A DNA stretch of 64,000 nucleotides. Source: Candidatus Rhodoblastus alkanivorans. Lineage in GTDB: Bacteria; Pseudomonadota; Alphaproteobacteria; Rhizobiales; Beijerinckiaceae. A program made the position numbers and the translations under genes. The notes beneath the pieces are model-generated. The model made no database searches. It saw only the letters and a list, made by a program, of their open reading frames with translations, and had not been told where the DNA came from. Location of the stretch: positions 1,654,001 through 1,718,000 of the forward strand of contig NZ_JAIVFP010000001.1 in the NCBI RefSeq assembly GCF_022760755.1, given 5' to 3'. Shown in pieces: positions 17,789 to 28,439 of this stretch; within the stretch, counting starts at the first letter, position 1, and each line of letters opens with the position of its first letter.

Positions 17789-20126
17789 GTCCAAGTCGGT
17801 CTTTCGTTTCTCGCTGTTTCTGTTCCTGCTCGCCAGTCTCTACCTCGCCTGGCCCTGGCTGTCGGGACAGGTGACGATCCCGTGGGACGCGAAGGCCGGC
17901 TTCCAGCCCCAGCTCTCCTTTCTCGCCCATGCGCTGCATAGCGGCCAGTCGCCGTTCTGGACGCCCAATGTCTTCGCGGGCATGCCGCAGATCGCCGACC
18001 CGCAGTCGCTGATCTTCTCCCTGCCGCATCTGCTTCTCGCCGTCCTCGTCGCGCAGCCGACCTTCCAGCAGGCCGACGCCGTGGCCTTTCTCATGCTCAC
18101 CCTCGGCGGGATCGGCTGGATGCTTTACTTCCGCGATCGCGGCTGGCGCGCGGCGGGCGGGATCGTGGCGGCGCTCGCCTTTGCCTATGGGGGATCGGCG
18201 GCCTGGCGCATCCAGCACATCGGGCAGATCATGAGTTTGTCGTGGTTTCCGCTCGCCTTCTGGGCGCTGAACCGCGCATTGGACCGCGCCTCCTTCCTGT
18301 GGGGCGCGGCGGCGGGCTTCTTCGCCGCCATGATGGTGCTTGGTCCCGACCAGGTCGCCTGGCTGTTCACCCTGACGCTGATCGCCTTCGTCCTCTGGCG
18401 GCTCTTTTCGCCGCCGGAAAGCGACAGCCACGCCTTTGGAGCGCGCTTGGCGAGGATGTTCAAGCCGCTGCTCGGCGGATTGATCGTCGGCCTGCCCCTG
18501 GTCGCGCCGCCGCTTTTGTGGACCGTCGCGCTGACGCAGGACTCGAACCGCCCCGAGATCACGCTGCAGGGCGCTCTCATGGGCTCGCTCCATCCGGCCT
18601 CGCTTCTGACCGCGCTGGTCGCCAATCTCTATGACATTCACGGGCCGCTGTCGGCGACCTGGGGGCCGCCTTCGTCCGGCTGGGGTCCGACCGGCCTCGT
18701 TCTCGCCCGCAACATGGCCGAGATCTATTTCGGCGCCTTGCCTTTTCTCGCGCTGGTCGCGTTCGGTTTCGGCCGGCTTTGGGCGCTGGAGCGTCCGATG
18801 CGCTTCTTCTTCGCCGCTTTCCTGGCCGTCGGGGTTTATGCGCTTGGCAAATACACCCCGGTCTTCGCCGCTTTGTTCGAACTGCCGGGCGCCGACCTGT
18901 TCCGCCGCCCGGCCGACGCCACTTTTCCGCTTTGCGTTTTTGCCGCGGTCATCGGCGGCTATTGCGTCTCCCGCTTCATCGACGCGCCGCCGGACAAAAG
19001 GGGGCGATATATTGGCCTGGCTCTGGTCGCCGCGCTTTACGTTCTGGCTGTCGGCGTCGCCGTCGCCAAGCATCATCTGGCCATGGCGTTGCCTTCGATC
19101 GGCTTTTCTCTGGTCTGCGCTCTTTTGTCGCTGGGGGCGCTGCTCGGCGCCCGGCGCTGGCGCGCAAAACCCTGGCTCGGCGTTTTGCTGGTCGGTCTGG
19201 TCCTGAGCTTCGACCTGTCGCTGAACAATGCGCCGAACGATTCCACCGGCCTGCCGCCGCAGACCTATGACGTGCTGCGGGAGAACACGCATAACGAAAC
19301 CATTCTTTTCATCAAGCGGAAACTGGCGGAGAACGCGGCGCCGGACCGCCGCGACCGGGTGGAACTGGCCGGGATCGACTTCCAATGGCCCAACGCCGGC
19401 CTGACCCACGGTTTCGATACGGACCTCGCCTATAATCCGATGCGGCTGGCGCTTTTCGTCGATGTGACCCACGCGCTCGACCATGTCGCGCTGCCCTCGG
19501 AGCGCGTCTTTTCCCCGGCCTTTCATTCCTACAAATCGCCGATGGCCAATCTCATGGGCCTGCGCTGGATCGCGACCGGCGTTCCCGCCGAAGACATCGA
19601 CCACAGCCTGAAGCCCGGCGACCTGCCTTTGGTCAAGCGCACCGCCGACGCCTTTATTTATGAAAATAAAGATGCTCTGCCGCGCGTTTTGCTGCCGGGG
19701 CGGGCGATCGCGGCGGATTTTTCGCAAATCATCGCCACGGGCGGGATGCCGGATATTGATTACCGCCGCTTCGTCCTGTTCGACCGCGCCGAATGCGCGG
19801 CACATCCGGACCTAAATTGCGCGCCGGACGCTGCGGCGGCGCAGGCGAATCGGGCCGAGACTGGTTCGGCCAAAATCCTGCGCTACGACAACACCTTGAT
19901 CGACATTGAGGCCGACGCGCCGAAGGAGGGCGGCTTTCTTGTCCTCAACGACGTCTGGCAAAGCTGGTGGGCGGCCTATGTCGATGGCCGGCCGGCGCCG
20001 ATTTTCCGCGCCAATCTGATGTTCCGCGCCGTGCGTCTCGGCCCCGGCCCGCATCGCGTCCGCTTCCGCTTCGAGCCGAGCCGCGCCTTTGTGCAATTTC
20101 TGCCGAAGAGGTTTCTGCACGGATAG
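17760..20126 (+). CDS. YfhO-like multi-pass membrane protein
   Basis: A 788-residue protein with an N-terminal hydrophobic half of about 12 helices and a large soluble C-terminal domain. The first loop has WDAKAGFQPQLSFLAHAL and SPFWTPNVFAGMPQIADPQ, the pattern of YfhO/GT-C glycosyltransferase-like proteins that use polyprenyl-linked sugars outside the membrane. The C-terminal part ends with a beta-rich segment (GFLVLNDVWQSWWAAYVDG). The gene overlaps ribA by 29 bases and is probably co-transcribed with it. Enzymatic activity is inferred only from fold. Confidence 0.82.
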   Translation: MSISPPPAVESKSVFRFSLFLFLLASLYLAWPWLSGQVTIPWDAKAGFQPQLSFLAHALHSGQSPFWTPNVFAGMPQIADPQSLIFSLPHLLLAVLVAQPTFQQADAVAFLMLTLGGIGWMLYFRDRGWRAAGGIVAALAFAYGGSAAWRIQHIGQIMSLSWFPLAFWALNRALDRASFLWGAAAGFFAAMMVLGPDQVAWLFTLTLIAFVLWRLFSPPESDSHAFGARLARMFKPLLGGLIVGLPLVAPPLLWTVALTQDSNRPEITLQGALMGSLHPASLLTALVANLYDIHGPLSATWGPPSSGWGPTGLVLARNMAEIYFGALPFLALVAFGFGRLWALERPMRFFFAAFLAVGVYALGKYTPVFAALFELPGADLFRRPADATFPLCVFAAVIGGYCVSRFIDAPPDKRGRYIGLALVAALYVLAVGVAVAKHHLAMALPSIGFSLVCALLSLGALLGARRWRAKPWLGVLLVGLVLSFDLSLNNAPNDSTGLPPQTYDVLRENTHNETILFIKRKLAENAAPDRRDRVELAGIDFQWPNAGLTHGFDTDLAYNPMRLALFVDVTHALDHVALPSERVFSPAFHSYKSPMANLMGLRWIATGVPAEDIDHSLKPGDLPLVKRTADAFIYENKDALPRVLLPGRAIAADFSQIIATGGMPDIDYRRFVLFDRAECAAHPDLNCAPDAAAAQANRAETGSAKILRYDNTLIDIEADAPKEGGFLVLNDVWQSWWAAYVDGRPAPIFRANLMFRAVRLGPGPHRVRFRFEPSRAFVQFLPKRFLHG

Positions 20127-20416
20127 GGGCGTTTGCGATTTTCGTTGAATTTCTCGCTACGGATTTCGGATCCGGCGGCGATCGCGGGCGAGGCGCAGGT
20201 GAGCGACATCGCTGAAGGGATGGCGCGGGGCGCGATCGCCTTGGCGACGCGCGGGCTCGAACGCAACTGGATGTCGCCATACGTTCCACCGCTGTGCGCG
20301 AGCCTCGATGAACGCCGAGAGCGGCAAAGCCCAAGCGTCCTGGATTGCGCGGCAGATTGCCCGCCCCCATTCCCTGCGGCCACTCGCGACTTGCCGAACC
20401 GGGGTTGGCGCCGTAA

Positions 20417-21643
20417 ATGACGCCCAGCGTCCGGGAGCCGGGCGCCGCCGCCGCTGGCGCGCCGTCCCTAGGCTTTTTCCCGCCCGCGCGCGGCGAGATC
20501 GCCGATGGCCCGGAGCGACCGGGCGGCGATCCTGCTCAGGCAGCGTCAGCGATGGAACGTATGGGGAGCGACCAGGAGCAAGAGGCAGAGCCGCAGAACG
20601 TGGCGCCGACGTCGTTTTCGTCAACACGACAGAGCGAACGCGCGGCCATCGTGGCCAAAGCCGAGCGGCGGCGCAAGCTCGTCAGCCGCGTCGGCGCCGC
20701 CGCGAGCGTTATCCTCGTCGGCCTTGCCGTCTTCGTCCTTTCCCGCGTCCTTGCTCATCTCGATATGGCGCAGCTGCGGGCCGCCTTCGCCGCGACCTCG
20801 GCGAGACAGATCGCGCTTGGCCTGCTCTTCACCGCCAGCTCCTATCTGATGCTGACCGGCTATGACGCAATCGCCCTGCGCCAGCTCAAATTGCGCGTGC
20901 CCTATCGCACCACGGCGCTCGCCTCCTTCACTTCCTACGCCGTCTCCTTCACTCTTGGCTTTCCAATCTTCACCGGCGGCACGGTGCGCTACTGGATCTA
21001 TTCCCGCGCCGGCGTGCGCCCGGGCAAGATCGCCAGCCTCACCGTGGTCGCCGGCGTCACCTTCTGGCTCGGCATGGCGGTGGTCATCGCCTTGGGCCTG
21101 ATAGTCGAGGCCAGGCCAGTCTCGAACATCGACCATCTCGCGGTCGAGTTCAATCGCTTGATCGGCTTCGGCGTCCTGCTCGCCATCGGCGTCTACCTCT
21201 ATTGGGTTTCCGCGCGTCCGCGCCGCGCCCGCTGGCAGGGGCTTTCCCTCGAACTGCCGGGCTTGGGCCTGTCGCTCGGGCAGATCGCGCTCGGCGTCAT
21301 GGACCTGTGCAGCGCGGCCGCCGCGCTCTATGTCCTGCTGCCCACCCGCGAGGGGCTCGATTTCTTCACTTTCGCCGCGGTCTATGTCTTCGCCTGCCTG
21401 CTCGGCATCGCCAGTCATGCGCCGGGCGGCATCGGCGTCTTCGAGGCGACCATGCTGAAGGTTCTGCCTTCGCCCTCGCAAGAGGCGCTGCTCGCCTCGC
21501 TGTTGATGTTCCGCGTTCTTTATTATGTCATTCCTTTCGTGTTGGCTCTTGCACTCCTCGGCGCGAATGAAGGCGGGCGCCGCTGGGACGCGCTGCGCGA
21601 GGCGATGAACCGCGCGCAAAGCGAAGGGGAAAAGGACGCCTGA
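20417..21643 (+). CDS. Lysylphosphatidylglycerol synthase TM-region (UPF0104) protein
   Basis: A polytopic protein of up to 408 residues with about eight helices. The MprF-N/YbhN signature is visible as SYAVSFTLGFPIFTGGTVRYW, then LLGIASHAPGGIGVFEATML. Family members flip or transport lipids, or accompany glycosyltransferases; no lysyl-transferase domain is present. The first ~85 residues from ATG 20417 are low complexity, so ATG 20552 (MERMGSD) may be the true start. The 290 bases before 20417 contain nothing I can identify. phoR begins 17 bases after its stop. Confidence 0.8.
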   Translation: MTPSVREPGAAAAGAPSLGFFPPARGEIADGPERPGGDPAQAASAMERMGSDQEQEAEPQNVAPTSFSSTRQSERAAIVAKAERRRKLVSRVGAAASVILVGLAVFVLSRVLAHLDMAQLRAAFAATSARQIALGLLFTASSYLMLTGYDAIALRQLKLRVPYRTTALASFTSYAVSFTLGFPIFTGGTVRYWIYSRAGVRPGKIASLTVVAGVTFWLGMAVVIALGLIVEARPVSNIDHLAVEFNRLIGFGVLLAIGVYLYWVSARPRRARWQGLSLELPGLGLSLGQIALGVMDLCSAAAALYVLLPTREGLDFFTFAAVYVFACLLGIASHAPGGIGVFEATMLKVLPSPSQEALLASLLMFRVLYYVIPFVLALALLGANEGGRRWDALREAMNRAQSEGEKDA

Positions 21644-21660
21644 GCCAGGAATTCACCTGG

Positions 21661-22710
21661 ATGAATGAAACGTGCGATTCGGTCGACGCCCTCGTCGCCA
21701 GTCTGATCGAAGCCATGCCCGAACCGGTGCTGGTGGTGGACGCCGCGGTCCGTCTGGTCGCCGCCAACGGTCCGGCGCGGGTGATTTTTCCGCTTTTGCG
21801 GCTGAGGGCGCCGCTGGCGTCCACCCTGCGCGCCGTGGACCTGCATGACGCCATCGCCCGCGTGCTCAGAACCGGCGAGCCGGAGAACGTCTCCTGGCTG
21901 GACCGGGTGCCGGTCGAGCGGCTGTTCCAGGTCCATGTCGCCGGCTTCCATTCCGACGTCACGCGCTATGTCGCGCTCAATCTGCACGATGCTACGGAAT
22001 CGCGCCGGCTGGAGCAGGCACGGGTGGATTTCGTCGCCAACGCCAGCCACGAATTGCGCACGCCGCTCGCCTCGTTGCTCGGATTCATCGAGACCCTCCA
22101 GGGGCCGGCGCGGGGCGACGCGGAGGCGCGCGCCCGTTTCCTGCCCATCATGCTGGAGCAGGCGCGACGCATGGCGCGGTTGGTGGACGACCTGCTTTCG
22201 CTGTCGCGGATCGAGCAGACCCTCCATGTCCAGCCGCGCGCGGCGGTCGATCTCGCGCCGCTCGTCCAGCATGTCTGCGACGCTCTGACGCCGCTCGCCA
22301 TGGAAAATCGGGTCAGGCTCGATCTCGACGCCCGCAAGGTCGTGGTGCGCGGCGACCACGACGAATTGGTGCGGGTCGCCGAAAATCTGATCGAAAACGC
22401 GATCAAATACAGCGCGCCGGACAAGAAACAGTCAGCGCGCAAGGTCTGGGTGGCGATCGGCGCGCGCGAAAGCATGGGTTTTCTCACGGTGCGGGACGAG
22501 GGGCCGGGCATAGCGCCGGAGAACATTCCCCGTCTCACCGAACGGTTCTACCGGGTGGACGCCGGGCAGAGCCGCGCCAAGGGCGGCACGGGACTGGGCC
22601 TCGCGCTGGTCAAGCACATTCTCGCCCGCCATCGCGGCCGGCTGGGCATACAATCGGCGCCTGGACGCGGCGCGGCTTTCACCGCCTTCGTGCCGTTGGA
22701 CGCCAAATGA
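21661..22710 (+). CDS. phoR: Phosphate regulon sensor histidine kinase
   Basis: A 349-residue kinase with an N-terminal PAS-like domain (VLVVDAAVRLVAANG, residues about 21-120) and no clear transmembrane helix. The HisKA domain has NASHELRTPLASLLGF (His near residue 130), and the HATPase domain has the N box (AENLIENAIKY), DEGPGIAPENI and GGTGLGLALVKHI. It phosphorylates PhoB under phosphate limitation and is probably controlled through PstSCAB-PhoU, all encoded downstream. PhoR proteins usually have a membrane anchor; here it appears to be soluble. Confidence 0.93.
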   Translation: MNETCDSVDALVASLIEAMPEPVLVVDAAVRLVAANGPARVIFPLLRLRAPLASTLRAVDLHDAIARVLRTGEPENVSWLDRVPVERLFQVHVAGFHSDVTRYVALNLHDATESRRLEQARVDFVANASHELRTPLASLLGFIETLQGPARGDAEARARFLPIMLEQARRMARLVDDLLSLSRIEQTLHVQPRAAVDLAPLVQHVCDALTPLAMENRVRLDLDARKVVVRGDHDELVRVAENLIENAIKYSAPDKKQSARKVWVAIGARESMGFLTVRDEGPGIAPENIPRLTERFYRVDAGQSRAKGGTGLGLALVKHILARHRGRLGIQSAPGRGAAFTAFVPLDAK

Positions 22711-22809
22711 TCTAACGATGGGTAAGGATTTTTTTACTTGCTCCATCGCGCCCGAATTCCGGGCGACTCAATCGCCGCGCCAAGCTCGATCTGAACCATG
22801 CGCCGGCCG

Positions 22810-22838
22810 GCGTCACCGAACTGTCATTTGAGCGTCGT
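22810..22838 (+). promoter_or_regulatory. Pho box, three direct repeats
   Basis: GCGTCAC (22810), CTGTCAT (22821) and GCGTCGT (22832) lie exactly 11 bases apart, and the middle one matches the Pho-box half site. They end 77 bases before the pstS start. PhoB binding here would let pstSCAB-phoU-phoB respond to phosphate separately from phoR. Confidence 0.65.
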
Positions 22839-22915
22839 AGAGGAGGGCGCGCCCCGGCGCAATGCGCGCCCGCATCCTCGCGGCCGCCCCAATTCAGCCT
22901 CTGAAGAGGATTTGC

Positions 22916-23959
22916 ATGTCAAAACTCCTGCGCTCCGCTCTTGTCGTCGCTGTCGTCAGCGCGGCGACCTCCGCCCTTGCCGCCGACATTTCCGGCGCCG
23001 GCGCCACCTTCCCCTATCCGATCTATTCGAAATGGGCCGACACTTATAAAAAGGACACCGGAATCGGCCTGAACTATCAGTCGATTGGCTCCGGCGGCGG
23101 CATCAAGCAGATCGAGGCCAGAACGGTCACGTTCGGCGCCAGCGACGCGCCGCTCAAGCCCGACGTTCTCGAGAAGAATGGCCTGGTGCAATGGCCGATG
23201 GTGATGGGCGGCATCGTGCCGGTCGTCAATATTGAAGGCGTCAAGCCCGGCCAGCTCGCGATCGACGGCCCGACCCTGGCGAAGGTCTTCCTCGGCCAGA
23301 TCACCAAATGGAACGACCCGGCCCTCGCCAAGCTCAACCCCAACGCCAAGCTTCCCAACACGGCCATCGCCGTGGTGCATCGTTCGGACGGCTCGGGCAC
23401 GACCTTCAACTACACCAATTATCTGGTGAAAGTGTCGCCCGAATGGGCTTCCAAGGTCGGCTCCGCGGTGTCGGTGGAATGGCCGGTCGGCCTCGGCGCC
23501 AAGGGCAATGAGGGCGTCGCCAACACCGTCGGCATCACCAAGAATTCCATCGGCTATGTCGAATACGCCTATGCCATGGAAAACAAGATGACCTACATGG
23601 ACATGGTCAACAAGGACGGCAAGCGGGTCGCGCCGAAGACGGAAACCTTCCAGTCGGCCGCCGCCAACGCCGATTGGGCCCATGCGCCGGGCTTCTATCA
23701 GATCCTGACCGAGCAGCCGGGCGCCAAGTCCTGGCCGATCACCGCCTCGACCTTCATCCTGATGCCCAAGAAGGTGCCGGATGCGGCCGCCGCCGCCACT
23801 GCGCTGAAGTTCTTCGACTGGGCCTTCGCCCATGGCGCCAAGCAGGCCGAAGCGCTTGACTATATTCCGATGCCTGCCAATGTCGTCACCCTGATCAAGA
23901 AGACCTGGGCGAGCGACATCAAGGACGCTAGCGGCAAGCCGGTCTACGAGCCGAAATAA
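22916..23959 (+). CDS. pstS: Phosphate ABC transporter periplasmic binding protein
   Basis: A 347-residue periplasmic phosphate receptor. It has a signal peptide of about 21 residues ending SALA, then [37 protein letters not shown] and [16 protein letters not shown], which carry the phosphate-binding Ser/Thr/Arg/Asp contacts. AGAGGA lies just before ATG 22916. It feeds PstC/PstA encoded immediately downstream. Confidence 0.97.
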   Translation: MSKLLRSALVVAVVSAATSALAADISGAGATFPYPIYSKWADTYKKDTGIGLNYQSIGSGGGIKQIEARTVTFGASDAPLKPDVLEKNGLVQWPMVMGGIVPVVNIEGVKPGQLAIDGPTLAKVFLGQITKWNDPALAKLNPNAKLPNTAIAVVHRSDGSGTTFNYTNYLVKVSPEWASKVGSAVSVEWPVGLGAKGNEGVANTVGITKNSIGYVEYAYAMENKMTYMDMVNKDGKRVAPKTETFQSAAANADWAHAPGFYQILTEQPGAKSWPITASTFILMPKKVPDAAAAATALKFFDWAFAHGAKQAEALDYIPMPANVVTLIKKTWASDIKDASGKPVYEPK

Positions 23960-24021
23960 TCTCCGGACCTGTCGGCCGGAGGCTTTGGCTTCCGGCCGTC
24001 TAACCGTTAGAGGACTGTACC

Positions 24022-25017
24022 ATGGCGGAGGCGGCATTGAGTTCCGTGGCCAAACCGGCGGCGCAAAGCGAAATTCGCGAGAAGGTGCTGCGCCGTTTCG
24101 AACTCGGCGACCAAGCCTTCCATGTCCTCACCAAATCCAGCGCGATCGCCGTTCTCATTCTGCTCGGCGGCGTCATCCTGTCCTTGGTTCAAGGCTCCCT
24201 GCCGGCCCTGAGCAAATTCGGCTTCGGCTTTCTGACCTCCGACGCCTGGAATCCGGTCACGGAGAATTTCGGCGCGGCGCCGGCCGTTTACGGCACGCTC
24301 GTCACCTCGATCATCGCTTTGGCCATCGCCGTGCCGATCGGCTTCGGCATCGCCATTTTCCTCACCGAACTCTGCCCTTACAAGCTGCGCCGCCCGATCG
24401 GCATCGCCGTCGAACTGCTCGCCGGCATTCCGTCGATCATTTACGGCATCTGGGGCATGTTCATTTTCGCGCCCTTCCTGCAGGCGACCGTCCAGCCAGC
24501 GCTGATCGGCGCTTTCGCCGATGTTCCCCTGCTGAACCAACTGTTCGCGGGGCCGCCCTATGGCATCGGCATTTTGACCGCGAGCATCATTCTCGCCATC
24601 ATGATCCTGCCGCTGATCTCCTCGATCTCCCGCGACGTGTTCGACACGGTGCCCCCGGTGCTCAAGGAGGCGGCCTATGGCGTCGGCTGCACGCGCTGGG
24701 AAGTGATGCGCAGCATCGTCGCGCCTTACACCGGCATCGGTCTCGTCGGCGGCGTGATGCTGGCCTTGGGGCGCGCCCTCGGCGAAACCATGGCGGTCAC
24801 CTTCGTCATCGGCAACGCCCATAAGATCCATGCGTCGATCCTCGGCCCCGGCACGACGATTTCGGCGACCATCGCCAACGAATTCACCGAAGCGACCGGC
24901 GACATTTACACCTCCTCGTTGATCGCCCTCGGCCTGCTGCTGTTCGTCATCACCTTCGTCGTTCTCGCCATATCGCGCCTGTTGCTGATGCGCATCGAAG
25001 GAAAGGGAGCGCGCTGA
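24022..25017 (+). CDS. pstC: Phosphate ABC transporter permease
   Basis: A 331-residue inner-membrane permease. About six helices follow a cytoplasmic N-terminus. The EAA loop that contacts PstB is visible as [23 protein letters not shown], and [21 protein letters not shown] matches the family C-terminal block. It pairs with PstA to form the channel. It begins 62 bases after pstS and ends one base before pstA. Confidence 0.96.
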   Translation: MAEAALSSVAKPAAQSEIREKVLRRFELGDQAFHVLTKSSAIAVLILLGGVILSLVQGSLPALSKFGFGFLTSDAWNPVTENFGAAPAVYGTLVTSIIALAIAVPIGFGIAIFLTELCPYKLRRPIGIAVELLAGIPSIIYGIWGMFIFAPFLQATVQPALIGAFADVPLLNQLFAGPPYGIGILTASIILAIMILPLISSISRDVFDTVPPVLKEAAYGVGCTRWEVMRSIVAPYTGIGLVGGVMLALGRALGETMAVTFVIGNAHKIHASILGPGTTISATIANEFTEATGDIYTSSLIALGLLLFVITFVVLAISRLLLMRIEGKGAR

Positions 25018-25018
25018 A

Positions 25019-25864
25019 ATGTCCTCCTTGCAAGCCGTGCGCAAGACGCGCAGCGCCATCGCCATGGGGCTGTGCTATGCTTCGACGGGCGTCGGCCTCC
25101 TCGCCTTGGCCCTGATCCTCGGCGCTCTGTTGTGGAACGGCTTCTCCGGCCTTTCCCCGGATGTCTTCACCAAGATGACCCCGCCGCCCGGCACGTCCGG
25201 CGGCGGCCTCCTCAACCCCATCATGGGTTCGCTGATCATGACCTTCCTTGGCGTCATGATTGGAGCGCCGCTCGGCCTGTTCGCCGGCACCTATATGGCG
25301 GAATATGGCCGGAACTCGAAGCTGGCGATGGTGGTGCGCTTCATCAACGACGTTCTGCTCTCAGCGCCGTCGATCGTCATCGGCCTGTTCGTCTATGAAA
25401 TCGCCGTGGTGCCTTTGGGCCATTTCTCGGCGCTGGCCGGCGCGATCTCCCTCGCTCTGCTGGTGGTTCCCGTCGTGGTGCGCACCACCGAGGACATGCT
25501 CAACCTGGTTCCTGGAACCCTGCGCGAGGCGGCGTCGGCGCTCGGCCTGCCGCGCTCGCTGGTCATCCGTCACGTCGCCTATAAGGCGGCGCGCGCCGGC
25601 CTCATCACTGGCTTGCTGCTGGCGATCGCCCGCATCTCGGGCGAGACGGCGCCGCTTCTGTTCACCTCGCTGAACAACCAGTTCTGGAGCACCAATCTCA
25701 ACGCGCCCATGGCCAGCCTGCCGGTCGTGATCTTCCAGTTCGCTCTCTCGCCCTACAAGGAATGGCAGGCTTTGGCCTGGGTCGGCGCGCTCACCATCAC
25801 CGTCGCCGTTCTGGCGCTTTCGATTACCGCTCGCGTTCTCGGCGCACAAAGGACCAGCTCATGA
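25019..25864 (+). CDS. pstA: Phosphate ABC transporter permease
   Basis: A 281-residue inner-membrane permease with about six helices. The EAA loop reads [19 protein letters not shown], and [14 protein letters not shown] is the typical C-terminal block. The N-terminal segment is shorter than in some relatives. It starts one base after pstC, and its stop overlaps the pstB start (ATGA), so the whole transporter is translated from one coupled message. Confidence 0.96.
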   Translation: MSSLQAVRKTRSAIAMGLCYASTGVGLLALALILGALLWNGFSGLSPDVFTKMTPPPGTSGGGLLNPIMGSLIMTFLGVMIGAPLGLFAGTYMAEYGRNSKLAMVVRFINDVLLSAPSIVIGLFVYEIAVVPLGHFSALAGAISLALLVVPVVVRTTEDMLNLVPGTLREAASALGLPRSLVIRHVAYKAARAGLITGLLLAIARISGETAPLLFTSLNNQFWSTNLNAPMASLPVVIFQFALSPYKEWQALAWVGALTITVAVLALSITARVLGAQRTSS

Positions 25865-26661
25865 CCGAAGTTGTCGCCCAGGAAGCTCCCGCTCCGCGTG
25901 AGAATCTCGCGGAAAAGATGGTGGTCAGGAATCTCGACTTCTATTACGGTGATCAGAAGGCGCTGAAGTCGGTGAACCTCAGGTTCTACACCAACCAGGT
26001 GACGGCCCTGATTGGACCGTCGGGCTGCGGCAAGTCCACCCTGCTGCGCGTGCTCAACCGCATGTACGACCTCTATCCGCGCCAGCGCGCGGAGGGCGAG
26101 GTTCTGCTCGACGGTGAGAACATTCTCGACCCCAAGCTCGACGTCAACGCCCTGCGCGCCCGGGTCGGCATGGTGTTCCAGAAGCCCACCCCCTTCCCGA
26201 TGTCGATCTATGACAACATCGCTTTCGGCATCCGGCTCTACGAGAAGATGGGCAAGGCCGACATGGACGAGCGGGTCGAGAAGGCCCTGCGCGGCGCGGC
26301 GATTTGGGACGAGGTCAAGGACCAGCTCAACGCCAGCGGCCTCAGCCTGTCCGGCGGCCAGCAGCAGCGCCTGTGCATCGCCCGCACCGTCGCGATCCAG
26401 CCGGAAGTCATTTTGTTCGACGAGCCGGCTTCGGCGCTCGATCCGATCTCGACCGCCAAGGTCGAGGAACTGATCGACGAGTTGCGCCGCGACTACACCA
26501 TCGCCATCGTCACCCACAATATGCAGCAGGCAGTGCGCGTGTCGCAGTACACGGCCTTCATGTATCTCGGCGAAATGGTCGAATTCGACCACACCGACAA
26601 TATCTTCACGACGCCGAAAGAGCGCCGCACCCAGGATTACATCACCGGCCGGTTCGGCTGA
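25861..26661 (+). CDS. pstB: Phosphate ABC transporter ATP-binding protein
   Basis: A 266-residue ATPase with Walker [10 protein letters not shown] (about residues 53-61), Q-loop [16 protein letters not shown], signature [13 protein letters not shown], Walker [15 protein letters not shown] and the switch His in VTHNMQQA. It energises phosphate import through PstCA. ATG 25861 overlaps the pstA stop. It is followed 31 bases later by phoU. Confidence 0.97.
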   Translation: MTEVVAQEAPAPRENLAEKMVVRNLDFYYGDQKALKSVNLRFYTNQVTALIGPSGCGKSTLLRVLNRMYDLYPRQRAEGEVLLDGENILDPKLDVNALRARVGMVFQKPTPFPMSIYDNIAFGIRLYEKMGKADMDERVEKALRGAAIWDEVKDQLNASGLSLSGGQQQRLCIARTVAIQPEVILFDEPASALDPISTAKVEELIDELRRDYTIAIVTHNMQQAVRVSQYTAFMYLGEMVEFDHTDNIFTTPKERRTQDYITGRFG

Positions 26662-26692
26662 TTTCAAGCTCTGGCCAGACAGGAATCAGAAC

Positions 26693-27397
26693 ATGGTCGA
26701 TCATACCGTCCGCTCTTTCGATACCGATCTCGAAACGCTCGACCGCCACATTTCCGAAATGGGCGGCATAGCCGAAAAAATGCTCTCCGACGCGATGGAC
26801 GCGCTGGCGACCATGAATGTCGATCTCGCGAAAAGGGTCGTCGAGACGGATATGCGTCTCGACAATCTCCAGAGGATGATCGAGGACCTCGCCGTGCGCA
26901 CGCTTGCCCGCCGCCAGCCGGTGGCGATCGATCTGCGCGACGTCGTCGGCGTGATCCGCATTTCCGCCGACCTCGAGCGCATCGGCGACCAGGCCAAGAA
27001 CATCGCCAAGCGCGCGGCCAAGATCGCGGGCGAGGCGCGGCTGCCGCGCGCGGTAATCGGGCTCAAGTCGATGCATGAACTGGCCGCCAACCAGCTCAAG
27101 GACGTGCTCGACGCCTATGCCCAGCGCGACGCCGACCGCGCCAAGTTGGTGTGGGAACGCGACGCCGAACTCGACGCGCTCGAAGATTCTGTGTTTCGCG
27201 ACCTGCTCACCTTCATGATGGAAGATCCGCGCAACATCACCTTCTGCACCCATCTGCTGTTCTGCTCGAAAAACCTCGAGCGGGTCGGCGATCACGCGAC
27301 CAATATCGCCGAGACGGTCGTCTATATCGCGACCGGCGAGACTCTGGCGAGCGAGGACCGGCCGCGCGGCGCGGAAGCGGCGGCGATGTTGCCGTGA
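26693..27397 (+). CDS. phoU: Phosphate signalling complex protein
   Basis: A 234-residue, all-helical protein made of two similar three-helix repeats. Metal-cluster motifs are visible: DVVGVIRISADLERIGDQAKNI in the first half and FCSKNLERVGDHATNIAE in the second. PhoU links the Pst transporter to PhoR and represses the Pho response when phosphate is ample. It lies between pstB and phoB, the usual order in alphaproteobacteria. Confidence 0.96.
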   Translation: MVDHTVRSFDTDLETLDRHISEMGGIAEKMLSDAMDALATMNVDLAKRVVETDMRLDNLQRMIEDLAVRTLARRQPVAIDLRDVVGVIRISADLERIGDQAKNIAKRAAKIAGEARLPRAVIGLKSMHELAANQLKDVLDAYAQRDADRAKLVWERDAELDALEDSVFRDLLTFMMEDPRNITFCTHLLFCSKNLERVGDHATNIAETVVYIATGETLASEDRPRGAEAAAMLP

Positions 27398-27420
27398 AAC
27401 ATTAGGAGCCATCAGCTTTC

Positions 27421-28164
27421 ATGAACGAACCGCGCGCTTCTGTCATCGGAGCCGCATCCCCCGGTGGGGCTCCGCGCATTCTTGTGGTCGAAGACGAATC
27501 CGCCCTCGGCCTGATGTTGAGCTATAATCTCGAATCGGAAGGCTATGTCGTCGATCGCGTCGAGCGCGGCGACGAAGCGGAATTGCGGCTGGAGGAATCG
27601 GCCCCTGATCTCGTCATTCTCGACTGGATGCTGCCCGGCGTCTCCGGCCTCGAAATCTGCCGCCGTCTGCGGGCGCGGGAGACGACGCGAACCCTTCCCG
27701 TCATCATGCTGACGGCGCGCGGCGAAGAGGGCGAACGGGTGCGCGGCCTTTCCGTCGGCGCCGACGATTATGTGGTCAAGCCTTTTTCCGTGCCGGAATT
27801 GATGGCCCGCGTGCGCGCGCTGCTGCGCCGGGCGCGCCCGGAGCGCGTCGCGGTGAAGCTGACGGCCGGCGAGCTGGAGCTTGACCGCGAGACGCGCCGC
27901 GTCCGCCGGGGCGCGCGGGAGGTCCATCTCGGCCCAACCGAATTCCGCCTGCTCGAATATCTGATGGAGAAGCCGGGCCGGGTGTTCGCGCGTTCCCAAT
28001 TGCTCGACAGCGTCTGGGGGCTTTCCGCCGAGATCGACGAGCGCACGGTGGACGTCCATATCGGCCGACTGCGGAAAGCGCTGGCCAAGGGCGACGAGGT
28101 CGATCCGATCCGCACGGTGCGCGGTTCGGGCTATTCCTTCGACGAGACTTTCGGGCGGGGCTGA
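27421..28164 (+). CDS. phoB: Phosphate regulon response regulator
   Basis: A 247-residue OmpR-family regulator with an N-terminal receiver (acidic EDE at about 25-27, phosphoacceptor Asp68 in VILDWMLPG, Lys in VVKPFSVPEL) and a C-terminal winged helix (GPTEFRLLEYLMEKPGRVFARSQLLDSVWG; DERTVDVHIGRLRKAL). Phosphorylated by PhoR, it would bind the 11-bp-spaced repeats before pstS and so control its own gene. It starts 23 bases after phoU. Confidence 0.95.
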   Translation: MNEPRASVIGAASPGGAPRILVVEDESALGLMLSYNLESEGYVVDRVERGDEAELRLEESAPDLVILDWMLPGVSGLEICRRLRARETTRTLPVIMLTARGEEGERVRGLSVGADDYVVKPFSVPELMARVRALLRRARPERVAVKLTAGELELDRETRRVRRGAREVHLGPTEFRLLEYLMEKPGRVFARSQLLDSVWGLSAEIDERTVDVHIGRLRKALAKGDEVDPIRTVRGSGYSFDETFGRG

Positions 28165-28214
28165 CCGTCTTTCAGGCGAGTTGTCAAGAACGTTCAATAG
28201 TTTGCATGGCGAGC

Positions 28215-28360
28215 GTCGTCATTGCGAGGAGCATGGGCGCGGAGGCGCCCCATCCGAATGAGACGCTCGACGCCAGGCGTCGAGCCATGGCGGCGAAGCA
28301 ATCCGCGCCATCTTTCAGGAGCTGGAAGGAGTTGACTGCCTCGCTGGGCTTGCAACGACA
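28215..28360. repeat. REP-like palindromic intergenic repeat
   Basis: The left end reads CGTCATTGCGAG, and the right end is its imperfect reverse complement (CTTGCAACGAC). Inside are a perfect CGACGCC-A-GGCGTCG hairpin, a second GC hairpin at about 28231-28251 and GAAGCAATCC. This resembles a repeat family widespread in Hyphomicrobiales genomes. No gene is present in this stretch. Confidence 0.65.
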
Positions 28361-28439
28361 CGGGCAGGGCGTCAGCATATCTCCGAAGCCACTCCGAAAA
28401 GTTGAATTTCGATCCGGTCGAAACGCGATTTGATCGCGC

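Noticed and set aside
17673-19805. A 710-codon minus-strand frame opposite ribA and the YfhO-like gene
   Set aside because: Composition is Arg/Glu/Gln-rich with no domain, typical of antisense frames at this GC content, and the plus-strand gene is well supported.
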